Assembly: GCA_006969385.1 (NCBI GenBank)
Contig: CP030884.1
Location: forward strand, 5,326,249-5,390,248
Length of the DNA: 64,000 nt
Source: Planctomycetaceae bacterium
GTDB taxonomy: Bacteria; Planctomycetota; Phycisphaerae; UBA1845; UTPLA1
Direction of reading: 5' to 3'
How positions within the stretch are numbered: the stretch's first letter is position 1; every line of letters begins with the position of its first letter. The notes below the pieces were generated by a model, which worked only from the letters and a program-made list of their open reading frames with translations, had not been told where the DNA came from and made no database searches. Shown here in pieces: positions 58,824-64,000 of the stretch. The translations under genes were made by a program, and so were the position numbers.

Positions 58824-59687
58824 TTATTCTTCGACTTCCATCGAAATCTCGATCACGCTTTGCGTCTTTTCATTCCATTCGTAAACGGGCCAGCCTAGGC
58901 TGCGGCGCGCTTGTTTGTCTTTTGCGAGCGCCGCTTGAAACTCCCGGTCTGTCATTAAGTCAGCACCCCAAGGGAAAATAACCGCGCGTTGCCATTCGCG
59001 CCGCAGTCCGCCGCTATTTGGAAAGCGGGCCTGCATTGAGAATACGAGTATCAAACTATTACCTTCTTCGCCGACAACAAGATAGTCACCGGTAGGAAAG
59101 TACGCATAAGATGAATAAAAGGTTGAGTTAGGAGGAGTTGCGACCGGATCCATCGGCTCGACAAAGACTTTCGCTGAGCACATTCCAATATCAAACAAAC
59201 GCTGCAGTGAGTCCGCTGGCTCACCGTGTACTTGAATGTAACTGAATAAGGCGGATTCAATACCCCGCAATTTAGCCATCGATACAGAGCTAGCGGAGAC
59301 ACTCGCAGCAGCCGTCGTCCAGCGTGGCAGCATAAAGCCGCCAATGGCCAAGCAAGAAAAAATCGCCACGAACGATAGCACCCGGAACTTTCGAATCGTG
59401 CGGGAATCAACCAGCATCGGTGCAGCAAACAAATGAATGCTATTGTTTCGCGTAGCGCTAACCATCCAAACGACGGCTAGCCCCGCCGGAACGACGCCGA
59501 GTATCGACGTAAATAGCAACACATCAAAAACAAGGCCCAACGCGATCAAGACAGCAAGGCCGATCAAAGACCTTTGTGCATTTCGCAATAACAACCTAGG
59601 CGGTCGTGCGGTGCTATCCGATCCATAGCCCGCGTAGGGTAGCGTCTGAATCTCGTTCTCCGTTGAGGGCCGCTCGCTTTGCATCAT
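58824..59687 (-). CDS. membrane protein of unknown function with extracytoplasmic C-terminal domain
   Basis: 287 residues. Three hydrophobic segments near residues 40-60, 62-78 and 105-122 (SLIGLAVLIALGLVFDVLLF, LGVVPAGLAVVWMVS and VLSFVAIFSCLAIGGFML). The C-terminal ~160 residues follow the last helix: SMAKLRGIESALFSYIQVHGEPADSLQRLF resembles the helix-plus-loop after type II pseudopilin stems, then YSSYAYFPTGDYLVVGEEGNSLILVFS strands. A pseudopilin-like C-terminal fold is possible but not shown. It has lower GC than its neighbours. No operon partner. Confidence 0.65.
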   Translation of the reverse strand: MMQSERPSTENEIQTLPYAGYGSDSTARPPRLLLRNAQRSLIGLAVLIALGLVFDVLLFTSILGVVPAGLAVVWMVSATRNNSIHLFAAPMLVDSRTIRKFRVLSFVAIFSCLAIGGFMLPRWTTAAASVSASSVSMAKLRGIESALFSYIQVHGEPADSLQRLFDIGMCSAKVFVEPMDPVATPPNSTFYSSYAYFPTGDYLVVGEEGNSLILVFSMQARFPNSGGLRREWQRAVIFPWGADLMTDREFQAALAKDKQARRSLGWPVYEWNEKTQSVIEISMEVEE

Positions 59688-59722
59688 CCTATTCTATTGA
59701 ATCGCAATGACGATTGGCGACA

Positions 59723-59768
59723 TAAAAAAACAGCGAGCGGCACAGAATTAAATCGGCACCACTCGCTG
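59723..59768 (-). terminator. terminator of the repeat-adhesin gene
   Basis: CAGCGAG (59731-59737) pairs with CTCGCTG (59762-59768), and the minus strand continues TTTTTTTATG. The same hairpin with small changes lies after the next minus-strand gene (63147-63193). Confidence 0.75.
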
Positions 59769-59880
59769 CCACAGAAGGTCCGGCATACCGCGCCGGATCA
59801 ATTATCAGCCGCAGCCCCTCCGCTGCTCAAGCGATCGTCGCTCGCCCATCGTGCCGACGACGCTTAACTATCGACATGAC

Positions 59881-62800
59881 CTACGGCAGATACGCATCCA
59901 CAAAACTCTGCAAATCCAAACCGTTGACCGAACCGTCTTCGTTGAGATCGACGGTCGCAGTTCCGTTGCAGTCCGGATAGTTCGCCTGATACGCGTTGAA
60001 ATCGAGCAGCGCCAGGACCATCGCGTCGATATCAGCGGCTGAGACCGCACAGTCACAGGTAACATCTGCCAGGGCACCATCACCGACACTTAAGATGATG
60101 CTTGTATCAGTCTGTGAGACTTGCAGGCTCAATCCACCGGGTAAACAGGGCGCATCGAACACGAGCGCACCGGAACTGGCGGCAAACGTCATCACGACAA
60201 ACTCATCACCCACTTGCGGCTCAAATTCATCGATCAATTCAACCCGCAGCGTACCGTGCAAATCAGCATTGCCGAGAATGACGAGTCGGTCGTACTCGTT
60301 GCCTACATCGGTTCCGCCGAGTTCGATCAAGATTTCACCGGCAGCGTCCATCATCAATGCGTCATTTAGCGTCAACACGCCTGCCGATTCACCCGGACCG
60401 ATAGACCCAGCGTTAGTCACGTCGCCATTAACTGTACCACTGCCACCCAACGATCCCCCGTTGAGTTCAATTCCGCCGGACGCGGACAACTCACCGTTCA
60501 CCGTGGTGCTTCCTGCGGTCTGTTCGTAAATACCGCTGCGCGTAAGGCTGCTGGATTCGTTGACGATAACCTGACCCGATGTGGTAAAGCCGCCAGTGAC
60601 CAGCAGGCCGCCCGTACCCTCGGCAATCATGGTGCCCTGATTATCAAAAAGCATCGTGGCACCTTCACACCATAACTGTTGGACACCGTCCGCAATGATG
60701 GTGCCCTGATTCGTGATGTTCATGGGGGCGGAACTCCAGCCGACCCGACCGGCGCCGCGAATCGTGTTGTCGACGTTGATCAACGAATTGCCGCCCGTTA
60801 GCGGATAAATCCAGTTGTTGGTTTGATCGGACAAAACCACATCACCCCCGCCGGTCAATACAGTCGGATTAGAATTCGGATGGATATAGGTCGCGCTACC
60901 CGTCGAGGCAAGCTCGATCCTGCCCTCGTTATCGATCGTATCGCTCAAATAAACGCGCGTTGCGCTTGGAACAAGATACAACCCAGTGTTAGTCACACCG
61001 TCAAGCCCGGCTGTCGTATTCCCCGATTGAATCACTCCGTCGCCGCTCGTTTGAATCGTCCCTCCAACAATATTTGTGCTGGCAATCGAGACGGTCGAAC
61101 CGGCGAGCGCTTCGATGACACCCCCAGCGTTGTCTACGTTCGCAGATGAAAATGCCAATGTCGCCCCGTTTTCAGCTCGTACCGTTCCGAAGTTTCGAAA
61201 CGTCGCGCCCGTCCCACTCGATATCGAGAGGAGGTTGGCCTGATCGGCGACGATGAGGCCATGATTGTCGATATTGGTCGGCGAACTGGTCCATCCCAAG
61301 CGACCGGAACCTCGAATCGTATTATCCATGTTGATCAACTTGCCGACCGGACCTTGGCTATATAACCAATTGTTCGGATGGTCGGAAAAATTGACCGTGC
61401 CGCCGCCAGTAAGTACGACGTCGCCGTCAGTTACATGCAGGTAAGTATTGCTGGCTACGGAAACCACATCGATGTTGCCGGTGTTTTCGATGTTGCCCGT
61501 CAAGTAGACTCGGTTTGCGTTTGGCACAGCGAAATTGCCCGCGTTCGTCAGATTCGCGAGATATGCGTTTGCATCGGCACTTTGAATGACGCCGGTGCCC
61601 TGAGTTTGAAGTGTGCCGTGCGTGATAACCGTCGACGCCATCGTCACGGTCGAATTATCGAGTGCTTCAATCACCCCGCCATCATTTTCGACAACAGCGC
61701 TTTGAAAATTGAGTGTGGCCCCATTTTCGGCACGCACGCTGCCGGTATTCGTTAGCACCGCGTTCACGCCACCTTGAATGCTTAACGGCACGGATTGGTC
61801 CGCCACAATAGTGCCTTGATTGTCGATATTCGTTGGAGCCGAGGTCCAACCGATGCGGCCTGAACCACGGATGTTGTTGTCGATATTCACCAACGATCCA
61901 TTGCCATCTCGATAAATCAGATTGTTGGCCGCATTCGACAATGCAATCGTACCGCCGCCGGTCAACGTAAGTGGCTCGTCGGAACACTGAAGGTATGTCG
62001 GACTCACCGTCGAATCGAGTCGAATGGTCCCCGTGTTGTCTAAAGTTCCATTGGCATAGATGCGATGGGCATTGGCAATTCGAATCGTGCCCGTGTTGTT
62101 GATGGCATCGACGCGGCCATCCAATAGATTTGAACCATTGGCGGTCGCGATTTCCCCGGTTCCCGTTGTTTGAAACGTGCCGCCCCGCACGATGGACGAA
62201 AACAATGCTACGGTCGAATCATCCAACGCTTCGATAATGCCACCGTTGTTCTCGACGGTGGCGGAATTAAGACGCAGTTGACCACCGTTCTCGGCGCGCA
62301 ATATTCCCGTATTGGTTACCACCGATGTGCCGCCACCTGTTAGCAATAACGGCAAAGGCTGATCGGCGACGATGAGCGCCTGGTTATCAAAGTTTGTCGG
62401 AGAAGACGTCCAGCCGAGATTGCCGGATCCACGTATCGTTTGATTCTGATTGATCAGCGAACCACCATTGAGCTGATAAATCCAGTTATTGGCGGAATTC
62501 GATAAAGAAAGCGTGCCGCCGCCAGTTAACGTGACGGGGCCGAAACGCGGATGGAGATACGTATTGCTGACAGTCGATCCTATCGTGATATGCCCCGCGC
62601 TATTGATCGTGCCGCCGTCAATGTATAACCGTCGCGCATTGTCGATATAAAGACTATCGTTTGCGCCGATGTTTAGGTTGGTGATTACGACATTCGTGTT
62701 TAATGTCGTTTGCGAGATGGATGCGACTTCGTCGTCTATGAAAACCGTAAATGATGCGTTTACGTTGTTTGATGGGACAGATCCACTTACCCATGCCGAT

Positions 62801-62931
62801 GGATCATTCCAATTTGAGATACTTCCGGGAATCCAGAAAGCATCGACATCCATGGCCCGAACGCTGTTAATCGATATCAAGGTGATAGCGCACGCGAGTG
62901 CGACAGTCGAGTTGTGCCTTCGGTAATCCAT
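59881..62931 (-). CDS. large exported repeat protein (autotransporter/adhesin-like) with dockerin-like C-terminus
   Basis: 1016 residues from the ATG at 62931, with a strong AGGAGGTCC ribosome binding site. Signal peptide NSTVALACAITLISINSVRA. Residues ~80-800 are built of four long repeats of ~170 residues plus a partial one. Each has LTGGGT(I/L)(A/S)LSN..NNWIY, a SLIN.DN.IRGSGR(L/I)GWTS.PTN stretch, (D/N)NQG.IVADQ, RAENGATL.F.SA.V, and GGVIEAL..STV; the pattern predicts a parallel beta-helix. The end (LADVTCDCAVSAADIDAMVL... TVDLNEDGSVNGLDLQSFV) is a Cys-containing dockerin-like pair of calcium loops. Surface adhesion or polysaccharide binding is likely. No autotransporter barrel is present. 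Confidence 0.9.
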   Translation of the reverse strand: MDYRRHNSTVALACAITLISINSVRAMDVDAFWIPGSISNWNDPSAWVSGSVPSNNVNASFTVFIDDEVASISQTTLNTNVVITNLNIGANDSLYIDNARRLYIDGGTINSAGHITIGSTVSNTYLHPRFGPVTLTGGGTLSLSNSANNWIYQLNGGSLINQNQTIRGSGNLGWTSSPTNFDNQALIVADQPLPLLLTGGGTSVVTNTGILRAENGGQLRLNSATVENNGGIIEALDDSTVALFSSIVRGGTFQTTGTGEIATANGSNLLDGRVDAINNTGTIRIANAHRIYANGTLDNTGTIRLDSTVSPTYLQCSDEPLTLTGGGTIALSNAANNLIYRDGNGSLVNIDNNIRGSGRIGWTSAPTNIDNQGTIVADQSVPLSIQGGVNAVLTNTGSVRAENGATLNFQSAVVENDGGVIEALDNSTVTMASTVITHGTLQTQGTGVIQSADANAYLANLTNAGNFAVPNANRVYLTGNIENTGNIDVVSVASNTYLHVTDGDVVLTGGGTVNFSDHPNNWLYSQGPVGKLINMDNTIRGSGRLGWTSSPTNIDNHGLIVADQANLLSISSGTGATFRNFGTVRAENGATLAFSSANVDNAGGVIEALAGSTVSIASTNIVGGTIQTSGDGVIQSGNTTAGLDGVTNTGLYLVPSATRVYLSDTIDNEGRIELASTGSATYIHPNSNPTVLTGGGDVVLSDQTNNWIYPLTGGNSLINVDNTIRGAGRVGWSSAPMNITNQGTIIADGVQQLWCEGATMLFDNQGTMIAEGTGGLLVTGGFTTSGQVIVNESSSLTRSGIYEQTAGSTTVNGELSASGGIELNGGSLGGSGTVNGDVTNAGSIGPGESAGVLTLNDALMMDAAGEILIELGGTDVGNEYDRLVILGNADLHGTLRVELIDEFEPQVGDEFVVMTFAASSGALVFDAPCLPGGLSLQVSQTDTSIILSVGDGALADVTCDCAVSAADIDAMVLALLDFNAYQANYPDCNGTATVDLNEDGSVNGLDLQSFVDAYLP

Positions 62932-63146
62932 AAGGACCTCCTGTGCGAAAAAATTGACAATCTCCACTGAGACGCCAGCGGTAGCGGAATTGCCCCACGC
63001 CCCCAATTGGGGATTGCTCCACAGCGGAAGCCAAATAAATTCAAAGCGGGGTCTTCAAAAGCAGTACCCGCTTATCGCGCCAGTCTGCCCCAAAAATTCT
63101 GAGAATTTCTCAATTCGCGGTGGCGGGGCCAATCTGGCCGATTTGT

Positions 63147-63193
63147 AAAAGAAACAGCGAGCGGCACCGACCACACGTCGGCACCACCCGCTG
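63147..63193 (-). terminator. terminator-like hairpin after the last gene
   Basis: CAGCGAG (63155-63161) faces CCCGCTG (63187-63193), with an inner CCGAC/GTCGG stem, preceded on the plus strand by AAAAGAAA. Close copy of the terminator at 59723-59768. Confidence 0.6.
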
Positions 63194-63226
63194 CCACAGA
63201 AGGTATTCCTCTCTCTTTATCGATCC

Positions 63227-64000
63227 TCAAAAATCGCGATCGATCGGGTCGAATCGACCGGACTCCCCCGTTGCCCGGTCGTAAACGACAAACTCTCCGG
63301 TCTGAGGATCGGTCCAGATGACGTAATTCGTGCCGCCGAAACGTAAGTCATTATTGCGATACCAAGCCCCTGCCTCATTGCTCGAATCGAACTCGAACAA
63401 CGTCGTCGTTTCGCTGTCGTCCCAAGGTACCAATCGATAGCCGACGGTATCGCTATTACTCGAGCTATGTTGGGCCAGGAGAATACCACCCGCGCCCAAA
63501 TCGGTAATCAGCAGCGGCTCTAACACCGTCGTACCCGTAAAGTCCCAACTGCGACCGAAGTCTTCGCGCGCTTCCGCCAGGCTATAACCGTGCAAAAAAT
63601 ACTCGCTCGTGCCGGTGGTCCAAAACACGCGACCGTCGTAGCCCCAGAACGTGCGTCCGAGCGAGTTGTCGTCGACAAACGCCGCGAGTAGATCGGTTTC
63701 ACCCGTCAACACGTTGACGACATACACGTCGCGATAATCGGTATCGATCTCGTCGTTGTCGTTCACGCCCGCCGTTTGATAAATCAGCCAGTCGCCCTCG
63801 ATCGCGGCCGGGCTGAGGTACACTTCGACCTCACGCACAATGGCGTCGGTGCCGATCGAGTAAACCAAGATGCGCGAACCGTCGACGTTGTCGCCGAAGA
63901 TCGTGATCGCAATGTAGTCTCCCTTAACCGCCACAGCGTATGCCGTCGTTGTACCGCCCAGACGATCGTCGTCGAGCATGTATGTCGTCGTCATGCCACT
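63227..64000 (-). CDS. C-terminal part of a propeller-like exported protein (truncated by window edge)
   Basis: The frame is open to the last base, so only the final ~258 residues are seen; an ATG at 63994 is present but need not be the start. The visible part is a series of short beta units with turns such as DYRDVYVVNVLTGETDLL, SIGTDAIVREVEVYL and DPQTGEFVVYDRATGES, consistent with a beta-propeller. No calcium loops or catalytic residues are visible. A hairpin that matches the terminator of the neighbouring repeat-adhesin gene follows its stop. Confidence 0.6.
   Translation of the reverse strand, partial: SGMTTTYMLDDDRLGGTTTAYAVAVKGDYIAITIFGDNVDGSRILVYSIGTDAIVREVEVYLSPAAIEGDWLIYQTAGVNDNDEIDTDYRDVYVVNVLTGETDLLAAFVDDNSLGRTFWGYDGRVFWTTGTSEYFLHGYSLAEAREDFGRSWDFTGTTVLEPLLITDLGAGGILLAQHSSSNSDTVGYRLVPWDDSETTTLFEFDSSNEAGAWYRNNDLRFGGTNYVIWTDPQTGEFVVYDRATGESGRFDPIDRDF

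Noticed and set aside
1..64000. CRISPR arrays, rRNA operons, prophage or classic restriction-modification genes
   Set aside because: No regularly spaced repeats, rRNA signatures, phage structural genes or methyltransferase motifs were seen.

Overview
The window looks like a chromosomal segment of a moderately GC-rich planctomycete, probably of the Phycisphaerae type. This is inferred from dockerin/EF-hand-like C-termini on large exported proteins (57.1 kb and 59.9 kb), an ASPIC/UnbV FG-GAP protein, zinc-ribbon/FHA membrane proteins, GTG/TTG starts with weak ribosome binding sites, and many palindromic intergenic repeats. No rRNA, CRISPR array or prophage was seen. One tRNA with a CAU anticodon lies near 2.4 kb.

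Layout. 0-6.7 kb: the 3' end of a glycosidase-like gene, an exported protein, the tRNA, a Mre11/SbcD-like phosphoesterase fused to a GIY-YIG nuclease domain, a DASS anion transporter, and an ArsR regulator with a rhodanese/DUF2892 protein behind a clear operator. 6.9-11.8 kb: a XerC-type recombinase, lipoproteins, a TolB-like propeller and a TPR protein. 12-19 kb: a minus-strand flagellar filament block (fliS, a giant fliD, flagellin, and a short flagellin-like protein). It is followed at 19.3-23 kb by a glycosyltransferase, a nucleotidyltransferase-kinase fusion with reversed HldE order, and a membrane protein, possibly a filament glycosylation set. 23-31.7 kb: FHA and zinc-ribbon proteins, a di-haem cytochrome, an MDR dehydrogenase coupled to pgeF, a queC-family gene and argS.

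31.87-41.06 kb is the most striking region. It holds eleven consecutive same-strand genes, mostly overlapping by 1-17 bases, all built from one module: a GF(A/P)PSGST-like leader, a CPxC-(12)-CxxC zinc ribbon, two membrane segments, and a C-terminal stretch resembling a bacterial PH domain. Three genes carry two modules in one chain, so there are fourteen modules. Their function is unknown to me. I regard this as the best candidate for an undescribed system.

41-49.5 kb: rsfS, an unusually long K+-dependent-type membrane pyrophosphatase, an amidohydrolase and several lipoproteins or membrane proteins. They are separated by four copies of a ~125-bp element with hairpin-forming inverted ends (REPIN/MITE-like). 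49.7-54.0 kb: two direct copies of a ~1-kb IS with a YREK-type DDE transposase that appears to be made by -1 frameshifting on an A-AAA-AAG site. They bracket a fatty acid desaturase and a lipoprotein. 54-64 kb: a glycine-rich RRM protein, a vanadium haloperoxidase-like lipoprotein, an FG-GAP/ASPIC protein, a membrane protein, a 1016-residue repeat adhesin-like protein and the end of another propeller-like protein.

All calls come from reading the sequence and from memory of protein families. No database search was run. Start sites were moved inward from the longest open frame where a signal peptide, domain edge or ribosome binding site supported it.
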